A stretch of DNA of 64,000 bases from Aquamicrobium aerolatum DSM 21857. GTDB taxonomy: Bacteria > Pseudomonadota > Alphaproteobacteria > Rhizobiales > Rhizobiaceae. Of the stretch, positions 10,410-18,741 are shown piece after piece; the stretch's first letter is position 1, and each line of letters opens with the position of its first letter. Where the stretch lies: NCBI RefSeq assembly GCF_900113935.1, contig NZ_FORF01000002.1:237359-301358 (forward strand). The letters are read 5' to 3'. Below the pieces are notes generated by a model. That model was not told where the DNA came from. It saw nothing but the letters and a program-made list of their open reading frames with translations, and did no database searches. The position numbers and the translations under genes were made by a program.

Positions 10410-11405
10410 TCATGCGCCCGACGAAAGGCCCGCTGCCTCGGCAATCAACTCGAACGAGCGCAGTCGCAGCGCATGATCGTAAACGTCCGAGACGACGATC
10501 AGCTCATCTGCTCGCGTCTCCTCAACGAGCGCCGCAATCCCGCGGCGCACCGTTTCCGGCGAGCCAACGATCGAGCGCGCCAGCATACGCTGGACCTGGG
10601 CCTTTTCGGACAAGCTCCAATAGTTTTCGATATCGTCGATCGGGGGCTGGCTGAGCCCCCGCGCGCCGCGAAACATGTTGACGAACGACATCTGCTGCGT
10701 CGTTGCCAGACGCTTTGCCTCCGCATCAGTCTCGGCAGCGATGATGTTCACGCCGACCATCGCATAGGGCCGCTGCAATTGCTCTGAAGGCTTGAACCGC
10801 GCGCGATAGATCTCCAGCGCCTGCAGCAGCAGGTCCGGCGCAAAGTGCGAGGCGAAACTGTAAGGAAGGCCCAGCTCAGCGCCGAGCATCGCCCCGAAAT
10901 TGCTTGATCCCAGAATCCAGAGCGGCACATTGGTTCCCGCCGCAGGCACAGCCTCGATGCGCTGGTTCGGCCCGGCTTCAGCGAGAAAAGCCTGAAGTTC
11001 GAGAACATCCTGCGGGAAGTTTTCGGCGCTCTCCGGCGCACGCCGCAAGGCGCGCAGCGTCAGCTGGTCCGTTCCCGGCGCACGACCCAGCCCAAGATCG
11101 ATGCGGCCCGGATACAGGCGTTCGAGCGTGCCGAATTGCTCGGCGATGATATAGGGCGCGTGGTTGGGCAGCATGATGCCCCCTGCCCCGACCCTGATCT
11201 TCGTAGAACCAGCAGCAATATGCGCCAAGACAATTGAGGTTGCCGCGCTGGCAATGCCGCGCATGTTGTGATGCTCGGCCACCCAGATGCGATTATAGCC
11301 CCAGTTTTCCGCATGTGCCGCCAGATCGCGGGCGTTGTCGAGCGCGCCGCGCGCATCCGTCTCTTCGGTAACGCGGACGAGTTCCAGTATCGACAATGGG
11401 GTCAT
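10410..11405 (-). CDS. LLM-class flavin-dependent oxidoreductase (luciferase-like monooxygenase)
   Basis: A 331-residue bacterial luciferase-fold enzyme. It has the AEHHNM motif near the N-terminus, RVGAGGIMLPNHAPY, RIDLGLGRAPGTD and WILGSSNFGA. This is the MsnO8/YhbW-type subfamily that uses reduced flavin and O2 on an unknown substrate. The frame is open further upstream, but the family N-terminus MTPLSILELV marks the start at 11405. It is transcribed away from a TetR gene with two palindromic operator-like sites between them, so it is probably repressed by that TetR. The FMN reductase at 14392 could supply reduced flavin, but that is only a guess. Confidence 0.9.
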   Translation of the reverse strand: MTPLSILELVRVTEETDARGALDNARDLAAHAENWGYNRIWVAEHHNMRGIASAATSIVLAHIAAGSTKIRVGAGGIMLPNHAPYIIAEQFGTLERLYPGRIDLGLGRAPGTDQLTLRALRRAPESAENFPQDVLELQAFLAEAGPNQRIEAVPAAGTNVPLWILGSSNFGAMLGAELGLPYSFASHFAPDLLLQALEIYRARFKPSEQLQRPYAMVGVNIIAAETDAEAKRLATTQQMSFVNMFRGARGLSQPPIDDIENYWSLSEKAQVQRMLARSIVGSPETVRRGIAALVEETRADELIVVSDVYDHALRLRSFELIAEAAGLSSGA

Positions 11406-11457
11406 GGGTCCAACTCCGGGGATACAACCATTCAGGTTGCACATGCTCTGGCTCAAA

Positions 11458-11474
11458 ACGGAGACTATCTCCAT
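11458..11474. promoter_or_regulatory. TetR operator candidate O1
   Basis: The 17-bp sequence ACGGAGACTATCTCCAT has the form RYGGAG-N5-CTCCAT. It is a near match to the perfect palindrome O2, 32 bp away centre to centre (about three helical turns), in the monooxygenase/TetR intergenic region. Confidence 0.6.
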
Positions 11475-11487
11475 TTGACTTGACGTT

Positions 11488-11508
11488 ATATGGAGGCTGC
11501 CTCCATAT
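11488..11508. promoter_or_regulatory. TetR operator candidate O2 overlapping divergent promoters
   Basis: A perfect palindrome with 10-bp arms and a single central base (ATATGGAGGC-T-GCCTCCATAT). It lies inside two candidate promoters. The plus-strand one (TTGACG at 11480-11485, N18, CATATT) would drive tetR. The minus-strand one (TTGACA at 11511-11516, N18, CATATA) would drive the monooxygenase gene. TetR binding here would block both. Confidence 0.7.
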
Positions 11509-11547
11509 TGTGTCAATCCGCAACTTGCGCAAATTGAGACCCTGACC

Positions 11548-12141
11548 ATGACCACCGATGCCGCGACAGGCGGGCAGCCCAATCTGCGTGCGGACGCGCG
11601 GCGTAATCGCGAGCGCGTGCTCGAGGTGGCCAAACGTCATTTCGACCTGCACGGCGTTTCCGCCTCGCTCGAAGAAATCGCTCGTGAAGCGGGTGTTGGC
11701 GCCGGAACGCTTTATCGGCACTTTCCTTCTCGCGAAGCCCTCGTCGCCGCAACCTTGCACGACCGGCAGGCAGAATTGCTCGGCCTATCGCAACAGGTGC
11801 GGCAGATGCCGGATGCGGACGCGGCCTTGTCACGATGGCTGGAGGCCCTTCAAACCTATCTGCGAACTTTCAACGGTCTGCCGGACCCGGTGCTGGCGGC
11901 GCTGAAGAAGGAAGCTTCACCGCTCTCCCTCTCCTGCGAAACGCTTGGCGAACTCACCAGCGAGGTACTCGCCCGCGCGCAGCGCGAAGGAAGTGCGCGC
12001 AACACCGTCTCTGCGAACGACCTTTTCCTCGGGGCGATTGCAATTGCCTGGGTGCTCAACCGCGCAGAAGCCTGCGGCACCAGCGCCGAAAAACTGAACG
12101 CGATTTTCGCGCACGGTTATCAAGAGACCGAGCGAAGCTGA
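11548..12141 (+). CDS. TetR/AcrR family transcriptional repressor
   Basis: A 197-residue TetR protein. The N-terminal helix-turn-helix (about residues 18-65) has RRNRERVLEVAKRHF, LEEIAREAGVGAGTLYRHFPSREAL, and the C-terminal half is an all-helical ligand domain. The ligand is not predictable. It is divergent from the luciferase-like monooxygenase gene, and the shared 142-bp intergenic region holds two matching palindromes, so autoregulation and control of the monooxygenase are likely. bioN follows 79 nt downstream and could be read through. Confidence 0.9.
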   Translation: MTTDAATGGQPNLRADARRNRERVLEVAKRHFDLHGVSASLEEIAREAGVGAGTLYRHFPSREALVAATLHDRQAELLGLSQQVRQMPDADAALSRWLEALQTYLRTFNGLPDPVLAALKKEASPLSLSCETLGELTSEVLARAQREGSARNTVSANDLFLGAIAIAWVLNRAEACGTSAEKLNAIFAHGYQETERS

Positions 12142-12220
12142 CAGGCGCAATTCAGCGCCCGTTGCCAGCAAGGTGATCGGCGGCGTAATGATGCCGCACT
12201 CGCCTTCAGGATGTTTTTCA

Positions 12221-12850
12221 ATGCTGGCTGAACTTTACGTTCCGGGCACCAGTCCGCTTCATCGCACCCCACCTCAATACATGGTGCTGGCACTGGCAGT
12301 CTTCTGCACAGCGCTCTTCCTGTTTGATGGCTGGCTGACGCTGGCGATTGCGGCTGCTCTGGTGCTGATGGCCTATCTCGTCGCGGAGCTGCGCCTTCGT
12401 CATGCAATCGCCGCTTTGCGCCCGGTGTTTTGGGTGCTGGCGATCATCTTTGCCGTACACGTCGTGATGAACAATGTCGGGCATGCTGCACTGGTGGTCG
12501 CACGGTTCATCCTGATGATCCTCGCCGCCTCGGTGGTCACCTTGACCACCTGCACCAGCGAGTTCGTCGAAGGCATCCGCGCGCTTCTGAAATACGCACC
12601 ATCCTGGGTTCCGAAAGACCGGATCGCATTGGCAATCGCACTGACGATCCGTTTCATACCGTCAATCCGCAAGACGCTGGCGCAAGTGCGCATGGCGCAG
12701 AAGGCGCGCGGTCTTGAGCGCAGCCTTACCGCGACACTGGTGCCGCTGGTGGTAAATACGCTGAAATCGGCAGATCAGATTGCTGCGGCGCTGGAAGCGC
12801 GTACACCGGACGATCGCGAGACGCCTCAAGCCAGCGAGCGCGCGATATAA
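12221..12850 (+). CDS. bioN: Biotin ECF transporter transmembrane subunit BioN (CbiQ/EcfT family)
   Basis: A CbiQ/EcfT-type membrane protein of about 209 residues. It starts with YVPGTSPLHR, has four to five hydrophobic segments, and carries a conserved cytoplasmic coupling helix with the A-R-G signature (MAQKARGLER, about residues 163-172). EcfT proteins couple the ATPase (BioM) to the substrate-binding membrane protein (BioY). I prefer the ATG at 12221; the frame also opens at a GTG at 12173. The gene is on the opposite strand to bioM and bioY, and the bioN and bioM 3' ends overlap by 25 bp. That is unusual, because these genes normally lie in one operon. Confidence 0.87.
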   Translation: MLAELYVPGTSPLHRTPPQYMVLALAVFCTALFLFDGWLTLAIAAALVLMAYLVAELRLRHAIAALRPVFWVLAIIFAVHVVMNNVGHAALVVARFILMILAASVVTLTTCTSEFVEGIRALLKYAPSWVPKDRIALAIALTIRFIPSIRKTLAQVRMAQKARGLERSLTATLVPLVVNTLKSADQIAAALEARTPDDRETPQASERAI

Positions 12851-13491
12851 TCGTCGATGATCGGGCCGGGCTGACCGTCACCGACCAATCGTCCCTCCTC
12901 AAAGTGAAGCACCCGATCGAACTCTCTGAGCAGAGCGAGATCGTGGGAGACCATGACCACCTGCTGTTCGAGACCCGAAACGACCTTCATCAAAAGATTC
13001 GTATTGCGCAGATCAAGAAGTGTCGTCGGCTCGTCGAAGACGATCATGCTCGGTTTCATCACCAGAACGCCGGCAAGCGCGACGAGCTGCAATTCGCCGC
13101 CGCTGAGCTGATGCGTGAAACGATCGCGCAAATGCGCAATCTCTAGTCGAGCGAGCACTTCATCAATACGCTCGCGCATCACAGGCACAGGAAGCTTGAG
13201 ATTTTTGAGCCCGAATTCCAGGTCTTCCTGCACGATTGGATAGACGATCTGATGTTCGGGGTTCTGGAAGACGAAGCCGACATGGCGGCGCAGTCCGCCA
13301 TCCGGATCGCCATTCCAGGTCACGGTGCCTGTTGTCGGCTTCTCAAGTCCATTGAGAAGCCGCGCAAAGGTGCTTTTACCGGAGCCGTTGCGCCCGACGA
13401 TACCCACCCGGCGCTCAGCGATGCGAAGATCGAGGCCGGCCAGCACGGACCGGCCTGCCTTTTCGACGCCAACCCCGGCAAGGGTGATCAT
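12826..13491 (-). CDS. bioM: Biotin ECF transporter ATPase BioM
   Basis: A 221-residue ABC ATPase of the CbiO/EcfA type, with Walker A GRNGSGKST, Q-loop FVFQNPEHQIVYP, signature LSGGELQLVALAG and Walker B MIVFDEPTTLLDL. The FQNPEHQ(I) Q-loop is typical of ECF ATPases. I start it at the ATG at 13491, which overlaps the bioY stop as ATGA; the frame extends upstream to 13770 only within bioY. It powers biotin uptake with BioY and BioN. Confidence 0.9.
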   Translation of the reverse strand: MITLAGVGVEKAGRSVLAGLDLRIAERRVGIVGRNGSGKSTFARLLNGLEKPTTGTVTWNGDPDGGLRRHVGFVFQNPEHQIVYPIVQEDLEFGLKNLKLPVPVMRERIDEVLARLEIAHLRDRFTHQLSGGELQLVALAGVLVMKPSMIVFDEPTTLLDLRNTNLLMKVVSGLEQQVVMVSHDLALLREFDRVLHFEEGRLVGDGQPGPIIDDYIARSLA

Positions 13492-14036
13492 GCGGCGTAG
13501 GCGCCGGAGATGATCGGATAGGAGCGCTTCACGGTGACGATGACGACCGCCGCGATGTAGCACTTGATGGCGTCGCCGACGAAGAATGGCAGCGAGCCGA
13601 CCAGTGCGGTCCACGCTGGAATGTCGGCGACAACCGCACTCCACGGAATACCGACTGCATAGAGCACACCGATGCCGCCAACGGCACAGATTGCCATTGC
13701 CTTGATCGTGTTCAGACCATCCCAGAAACGCTCGACCAGCGCGCCGATGACGACAGCGACGAACACCCACCCGACAAGATAGCCGGCGGTTGGACCGAAG
13801 AAGACGCCGAAGCCGCCACGTCCACCAGCCAGCAGCGGAAGCCCCATCGCGACCAGCGCGAGGAACAGCAGCATCGAAAGACCGCCCCGTCGCGCGCCGA
13901 GAACACCGCCGGCCAGCATCGGCCCCAGCGACTGGGCGGTTACGGGGACGCCGACCACAGGCAGGACGAGGGGCGGAAAGATCGCCAGACCAGCCGTTAT
14001 GGCTGCGAAGAGTGCAATGAGGACGACATCACGCAT
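13488..14036 (-). CDS. bioY: Biotin transporter substrate-capture protein BioY
   Basis: A 182-residue very hydrophobic S-component. It has the BioY hallmarks VPVTAQSLGPMLAGGVLG and GRGGFGVFFGPTAGYLVGW and about six predicted membrane helices. BioY binds biotin in the membrane and can work alone or with BioM and BioN. bioM follows with a 4-bp overlap. The leader carries a stable hairpin just upstream of the ribosome-binding site. I see no BioR-type operator. Confidence 0.93.
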   Translation of the reverse strand: MRDVVLIALFAAITAGLAIFPPLVLPVVGVPVTAQSLGPMLAGGVLGARRGGLSMLLFLALVAMGLPLLAGGRGGFGVFFGPTAGYLVGWVFVAVVIGALVERFWDGLNTIKAMAICAVGGIGVLYAVGIPWSAVVADIPAWTALVGSLPFFVGDAIKCYIAAVVIVTVKRSYPIISGAYAA

Positions 14037-14391
14037 GATTTCTTACTCTCTCGAAAGGCAGCTCCTGAAATGAGCTGCAATCACCAAAGCCCTGTCCGTG
14101 ATACCGGCTGCTGCCCCCACGGCGGCCAGTCCAGGAAAAAGCAATTCGGCTCCCTCCTATCTTCCGCACAGGAATATTTCAATGTGACTGGCGACAGCGG
14201 CAACTCATGAACTGTGGAGAGCGATGAGAAAAAGCTGCGCCACGCAGCAACCAATAGCCTCAACCGCAGTTACGATGTCGGCTGGTGCGCGCCGGTGCCG
14301 CAGCGGCCAGCTATCGTGCCGGATGAATTGAATATCCGGATATTGGGCCGAGTCCGACGCCTGCACCGCGCCACAACAACAGGAGTTTGCA
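14037..14391. other. Divergent intergenic region with bioY-leader hairpin
   Basis: Between bioY (minus) and the FMN reductase gene (plus). On the bioY side there is a 7-bp stem (GCAGCTC at 14058-14064, GAGCTGC at 14072-14078) about 20 nt before the start codon. It could limit ribosome access or act as a weak attenuator. I compared the region with cobalamin, SAM, TPP, FMN and glycine riboswitch consensus motifs and found no convincing match. No gene is seen. Confidence 0.45.
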
Positions 14392-14964
14392 ATGACCACC
14401 CACAAAGTTGGCTATTTGATCGGCAGCCTCGCGACCGCTTCGATCAACCGCAAGCTTGCAAAAGCGCTTGTAAAGCTTGCGCCTTCAAACATGCAAATGG
14501 TCGAAATCCCGTTCAAAGATCTTCCACTTTACAGCTACGACTACGATGCAAACTATCCGCCGGTCGCCCGCCAGTTCAAGGAGGCGATTGCCGGGGTCGA
14601 TGCCGTTCTGTTCGTCACGCCCGAATATAATCGCTCCATCCCCGGCGGTCTGAAAAATGCGATCGACTGGGCCAGCCGGCCCTATGGGCAAAACGCTTTC
14701 ACCCGCAAACCGTCGGCAGTGATCGGTGCATCGGTCGGAGCCATCGGCACGGCGGTCGCTCAACAAAGCCTGCGTAGTGTGCTTAGCTTCTGCAACTCTC
14801 CACAGATGAATGCGCCGGAGGCCTATATCCACTTCACACCGGACCTGATCAACGATCATGGTGATGTCTCGGTCAAGTCGACCGAAGACTTCCTGCGCAA
14901 CTTCATGGAAGAGTTCAACATGTTCATTGCGCGCGTACTTCAGGTCTTGCCGAAGGACGCCTAG
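14392..14964 (+). CDS. NADPH-dependent FMN reductase family protein
   Basis: A 190-residue flavodoxin-fold protein. The phosphate-binding motif is GSLATASINRKLA near the N-terminus, and PEYNRSIPGGLKNAIDW (about residues 77-93) is the signature of SsuE/ChrR/AzoR-like NAD(P)H:FMN reductases. It would reduce free FMN or quinones in the cytoplasm. CAGGAG precedes the ATG. It is a single-gene unit closed by a hairpin at 14974-15007. A partnership with the luciferase-like monooxygenase 3 kb away is possible but not shown. Confidence 0.9.
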   Translation: MTTHKVGYLIGSLATASINRKLAKALVKLAPSNMQMVEIPFKDLPLYSYDYDANYPPVARQFKEAIAGVDAVLFVTPEYNRSIPGGLKNAIDWASRPYGQNAFTRKPSAVIGASVGAIGTAVAQQSLRSVLSFCNSPQMNAPEAYIHFTPDLINDHGDVSVKSTEDFLRNFMEEFNMFIARVLQVLPKDA

Positions 14965-14973
14965 GCGCGAAGG

Positions 14974-15007
14974 GCCTGCCGATAATTAACAGACCAAGTC
15001 GGCAGGC
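14974..15007. terminator. Bidirectional hairpin terminator
   Basis: A 9-bp perfect stem (GCCTGCCGA / TCGGCAGGC) lies between the convergent FMN reductase and YeeE genes. It is followed on the plus strand by a pyrimidine-rich TTCCTTCTC tract. Confidence 0.6.
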
Positions 15008-15021
15008 TTCCTTCTCTCGAC

Positions 15022-16197
15022 TCACGCTGCCAGACGGCGCATTACGGTCAGACCAAGCCAGGTGCCGACAAGACAAAAGGCTAAAAACACCCAGCCGGAC
15101 AGCGCTCCTGCATGGATGCCTGACAAGAGCACGCCAACCGTGCAGCCAAGCCCCGTCATCGCACCCCAGCCCATTAGCAGACCGCCGGAAAGACCCTTGA
15201 CGATTTGCGCTTTCGTCGGGGTGGTGGGCTTGAATTGACCCGCAGCAAATGCGGCAGCAAAACTCGCGATTACCAGTCCGGCCACGAACACGCCGTTAGG
15301 CGACAGCAGGGTCTCCTTCACAACCGTTGCGCAGCCGCGCAGAAGGTCGAGGCCATGCAGCGTGTCAGGCAGCAAGCCGGCAGAGGCGCCCCCCGTGCGC
15401 ACGATGCTGCCAAGTTCGGCCGTCACCCCCAGCGGCGCAACCCGCAGAAACGCAATGGCCGAGATCGCGGCAACCATCAGCCCGACAAGAACAGGTGGCC
15501 AGCGCTCGATAAAGACCCTGCGCGCGGCGCTTGAAAGGTCCAGCCCGACCTCGCGGCTCTCGGTTCCACGCACCGCAAAGCGCAGCAGCAGCAGTGCCAA
15601 TGCCGCGCACAGCGCAAGGCTCAGGAGCAGCGTCCCGGTGTAGCCGAGACTATGGGGCAGCCAGATCGCCGGGCTAGCGTAGATCGCCAGCGAAAACAGC
15701 GGGTTCCAGGTCAGGAAACCGACGAAAAAGCCAGCTGCCGCACCGATCAGCGCGAATGGCGATGTCGGCGAGCCTTCACCCAGTCGATACAGATGCGCCG
15801 ACAGGCATGAGCCGGAGATTGCCATGCCGATACCGAAGGCAAGGGCCGCAAACGCCAGCACAGGGCCGACTGGACCGATATGGGCATTGGGCGGGAGCCG
15901 ACCCGGTTGCGGGACAGGCACCCAGGCCATCATCACCGCGTGGTAAAGGACGACGCCTGCGGCGAGCGCGACGATGATCGAGATCAGACCGCGTGCCTCC
16001 CGGCGCTCGACAAAATCCCGGAAGTTGCACAGAAAACAGAACCGCCCGCGCTGAAGCACGATGCCGAAAGCTGCGCCTGCAAGCAACGAGAATGAAAGGT
16101 CACGGCCCCCTGTCTGCATATGCAGGAACCAGGACCAGACGCCGATGGCGACCAGCAAGATGATCGGCACCGCAACACGGGTAAAATGAACAGGCAT
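15022..16197 (-). CDS. YeeE/YedE family sulfur-compound transporter
   Basis: A 391-residue multi-pass membrane protein. It has YeeE/YedE (TsuA) repeats with FGIVLQRGRFCFLCNFRD, AFGIGMAISGSCLSAHLYRLGEG and LLMGWGAMTGLGCTVGVLLSG. The conserved cysteines in the GSC and GC(T) segments are thought to hand thiosulfate or other reduced sulfur through the membrane. I start it at the ATG at 16197 (MPVHFTRV); the frame opens at 16356. It lies 86 nt after a periplasmic rhodanese gene, so the two likely form an operon handling sulfane sulfur or thiosulfate. Confidence 0.88.
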   Translation of the reverse strand: MPVHFTRVAVPIILLVAIGVWSWFLHMQTGGRDLSFSLLAGAAFGIVLQRGRFCFLCNFRDFVERREARGLISIIVALAAGVVLYHAVMMAWVPVPQPGRLPPNAHIGPVGPVLAFAALAFGIGMAISGSCLSAHLYRLGEGSPTSPFALIGAAAGFFVGFLTWNPLFSLAIYASPAIWLPHSLGYTGTLLLSLALCAALALLLLRFAVRGTESREVGLDLSSAARRVFIERWPPVLVGLMVAAISAIAFLRVAPLGVTAELGSIVRTGGASAGLLPDTLHGLDLLRGCATVVKETLLSPNGVFVAGLVIASFAAAFAAGQFKPTTPTKAQIVKGLSGGLLMGWGAMTGLGCTVGVLLSGIHAGALSGWVFLAFCLVGTWLGLTVMRRLAA

Positions 16198-16283
16198 GCG
16201 AGGGCTTTCGAGAATGAGAAAAGCGAGTGCCGAAGCACTCGCCGTCCAAAAGGTTTTTGCCAGGCGCAAGTTGCGCGCGGGTC

Positions 16284-17195
16284 TTACTTGCCGGTCCAGA
16301 CTGTTCCGGCGACGTTGACCACGGGAACGCCAACGGCATTGCCGTATTCCGTCCACGAGCCGTCATAGTTTTTCACGTCGTAGCCAAGGATGCGGCTAAG
16401 CGCGAACCAGGTGTGCGAGGAACGTTCGCCGATCCGGCAGTAGGTAACGATCGGCTTCGACCCGTCGATGCCCTTTTCCGCGTAGATCGCCTTGATTTCA
16501 TCGGGCGACTTGAAGCGGCCGTCTTCCTGAACGATCGAGCCCCAGGGGACATTCACCGCCGTCGGGATATGGCCTGCCCGCACGGCCAATTCCTTCACGC
16601 CTTCCGGCGCGAAGATCTTGCCTGCATACTCGTCCCCGGAACGGATATCGATGAGACTGGAGGCCTGGCGGCCTTCAGCGATCTCCACCACTTCCGCAAA
16701 GCGTGCGCGCAGATCGTCGTTGCGCTCTGGAAGGGTGATTTCGGACGCGGCATATTGCTTGACGTTCGTATCGAGGGGCAGCCCCTGCGCTTCCCACAGC
16801 TTGCGGCCGCCATCGAGCAGGCTGACCTCGATGCCATAGACCTCGAACACCCACGCGCCCCATGCCGCAAACCAGTTATTGTTGTCGCCATAAAGGACAA
16901 CATGCGTGTTGGTACTCACGCCCGACTCACGCAGCTTCTGCTCGAATGATTCACGCGTGGCGATGTCGCGACGGGTCGGATCGACCAGTTCTGTATGCCA
17001 GTCGAGATGCAGCGCGCCCGGAATGTGGCCCCGCTCGTAGACACCGGTGTCGACACTGACTTCGAACACCCGCACATCATCGGATTCAAGATTATCCTGC
17101 AGCCATTCGGCTGTCACCAAAGGTTCGGCTGCGTAAGTTGTGCCAGCCACCACCAGTGCGCCAAATAACGCCCCAACCCCTGCAAAATACTTCAT
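16284..17195 (-). CDS. Periplasmic rhodanese-type thiosulfate sulfurtransferase
   Basis: A 303-residue protein with a Sec signal peptide (cleavage after TTYAA, about residue 23) and two rhodanese domains. The catalytic Cys is about residue 253 in TYCRIGERSSH, and the inactive first domain contains LYGDNNNWFAAWGAWVFEVYG. It would transfer sulfane sulfur from thiosulfate to cyanide or a physiological thiol acceptor in the periplasm. The YeeE/YedE permease gene downstream suggests it delivers sulfur to import. Confidence 0.92.
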   Translation of the reverse strand: MKYFAGVGALFGALVVAGTTYAAEPLVTAEWLQDNLESDDVRVFEVSVDTGVYERGHIPGALHLDWHTELVDPTRRDIATRESFEQKLRESGVSTNTHVVLYGDNNNWFAAWGAWVFEVYGIEVSLLDGGRKLWEAQGLPLDTNVKQYAASEITLPERNDDLRARFAEVVEIAEGRQASSLIDIRSGDEYAGKIFAPEGVKELAVRAGHIPTAVNVPWGSIVQEDGRFKSPDEIKAIYAEKGIDGSKPIVTYCRIGERSSHTWFALSRILGYDVKNYDGSWTEYGNAVGVPVVNVAGTVWTGK

Positions 17196-17553
17196 CGCCG
17201 CGCTCCATCAGGCTTGTTTCGATGGCTCAAGTATCGACATCAAACGCTCATCCATGAAGGAAGCGGGTTCCAATCTTTCGCGCGTAACAGGTTGAAAAGA
17301 CGAAACTTCACCCGAATTAGAGAATTCTGCTCCTCCCCATGCACCACCCGATCTTCTAGAGTGTCGGTCACGTTGCCGCGATGATCGCCCCCTTGCGGTG
17401 CTGATCGGCGTTGGTGAAGCAATGGTCTGTTGCGCAGCGCCATTGTTCGGCAGTAGGTAGGACCTGTCCCCTGCCGTCGCGTGAACATTGCATGAGAAGC
17501 GCGCGCGGATGCAGGCTTTGCGAAGCGCCCGCTTCTTTTATCCGAGGTTTTCA
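17196..17553. other. Divergent intergenic region
   Basis: Separates the rhodanese gene (minus) from the M20 amidohydrolase gene (plus). A 124-codon minus-strand frame crosses it (17240-17614). It enters the M20 coding region, lacks family similarity and has no clear ribosome-binding site, so I do not call it. CGAGG before the start at 17554 is the only element I can support. Confidence 0.4.
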
Positions 17554-18741
17554 ATGTCTTTACGTCCATTCCCCAACGAAATCGAAGCTCACCTCGCTGA
17601 AATCCTGCCGGCATTGGTGGAAACGCGGCGCGACCTGCACCGCAATCCGGAAATTGGTTTCAAGGAGTTTCGCACCGCTGAAATCGTGGCGCGCCGCCTG
17701 CGTGAACTCGGCCTTGAGGTTGAGGAAGGCATCGGCGGGACCGGCGTCGTGGGAACCCTGCGCGCCGGCACCGGAAACCGCGCCATCGGACTGCGTGCGG
17801 ATATGGACGCATTGGCAATGAACGAAGCCAGCGGCGTTGCCCACGCATCTCAGATCGAAGGCATGATGCATGGCTGCGGCCATGACGGACATACGACGAT
17901 GCTGCTTGGAGCAGCCGAAGTCCTCGCCAGGAATCCGGATTTCTCGGGGATCGTTCACTTCATCTTTCAGCCTGCCGAAGAGGGTCTCGGCGGCGCGCCG
18001 GCCATGATGCGCGACGGCCTGTTCGAGCGTTTTCCCTGCGACGCCGTCTATGGCCTGCACAACAAGCCGAACCTGCCGGAAAACCAGTTCAACGTCACCA
18101 TCGGTGCGATGCTCGCAGCTGCCGACATGTTCACCGTCGAGTTTGGCGGTCAGGGCGGCCATGGCGGCTCCGGCGCCTATATGTCCGTTGACCCGACCAT
18201 GGCAGCGGCGCAGTTCGTCACCAATCTGCAGGCGATCATCGGGCGCAACATCTCCCCGTTCGACCAGGGCGTCATCAGCGTCGGCCACATTGGCGGCGGC
18301 AGCTACGATGCGCCAAACGTGATCCCCTCGCGTGTCGTCATTCGCGGTACCGTACGCAGCTTCAAGCCGGAGACGCGCGACCTTCTGGAGCGCCGTCTCA
18401 ATGAGGTCGCTCGCGCCGCGGCCGACGCATTCAGCACCACGCTGGAAGTCAAGTACGACCGGATGTTCCCCTCGCTGCACAATCCGGAAGATTCAACAGG
18501 CCGCATCGTCAACGCGCTACGCGAGCGCCTGGGTCACGACCGTGTCGACGACAAGATGGTGCCTGTGACCGGCGCTGAGGATTTCGCCTACATGCTGGAG
18601 CAGTCGACAGGGAGCTTCTTCTTCCTTGGAGCAGGCAATGGTCATGCGTTGCACACGGATCGGTACGACTTCAATGACAACATCATCGCCGATGGCGTCC
18701 GCTACTGGCTGACCGTCGTGCAGGAAGAGCTTCCCGCGTGA
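17554..18741 (+). CDS. M20-family amidohydrolase (hippurate hydrolase/N-acyl-amino-acid deacylase type)
   Basis: A 395-residue M20D metallohydrolase. The metal-site motif is MHGCGHDGHTTMLLGAA (about residues 105-120) and the catalytic acidic pair is in FQPAEEGLGGA. The dimerisation domain follows, and the closing metal ligand lies in TGAEDFAYML. Family members cut the amide bond of hippurate, N-acetyl or other N-acyl amino acids. I start at the ATG at 17554, with CGAGG upstream, although the frame opens at 17488. The LysR gene overlaps its end (GTGA), linking it to the downstream peptide-transport cluster. Confidence 0.9.
   Translation: MSLRPFPNEIEAHLAEILPALVETRRDLHRNPEIGFKEFRTAEIVARRLRELGLEVEEGIGGTGVVGTLRAGTGNRAIGLRADMDALAMNEASGVAHASQIEGMMHGCGHDGHTTMLLGAAEVLARNPDFSGIVHFIFQPAEEGLGGAPAMMRDGLFERFPCDAVYGLHNKPNLPENQFNVTIGAMLAAADMFTVEFGGQGGHGGSGAYMSVDPTMAAAQFVTNLQAIIGRNISPFDQGVISVGHIGGGSYDAPNVIPSRVVIRGTVRSFKPETRDLLERRLNEVARAAADAFSTTLEVKYDRMFPSLHNPEDSTGRIVNALRERLGHDRVDDKMVPVTGAEDFAYMLEQSTGSFFFLGAGNGHALHTDRYDFNDNIIADGVRYWLTVVQEELPA

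Noticed and set aside
14037..14391. Possible riboswitch upstream of bioY or the FMN reductase gene
   Set aside because: The GGGGGCAGCAGCC-like stretch on the minus strand recalls a cobalamin riboswitch, but the rest of the core is missing. SAM, glycine, FMN and TPP consensus elements also fail, so only the simple hairpin is reported.
17240..17614. 124-codon minus-strand frame between the rhodanese and M20 genes
   Set aside because: It runs into the M20 coding region, has no clear ribosome-binding site and no recognisable domain.
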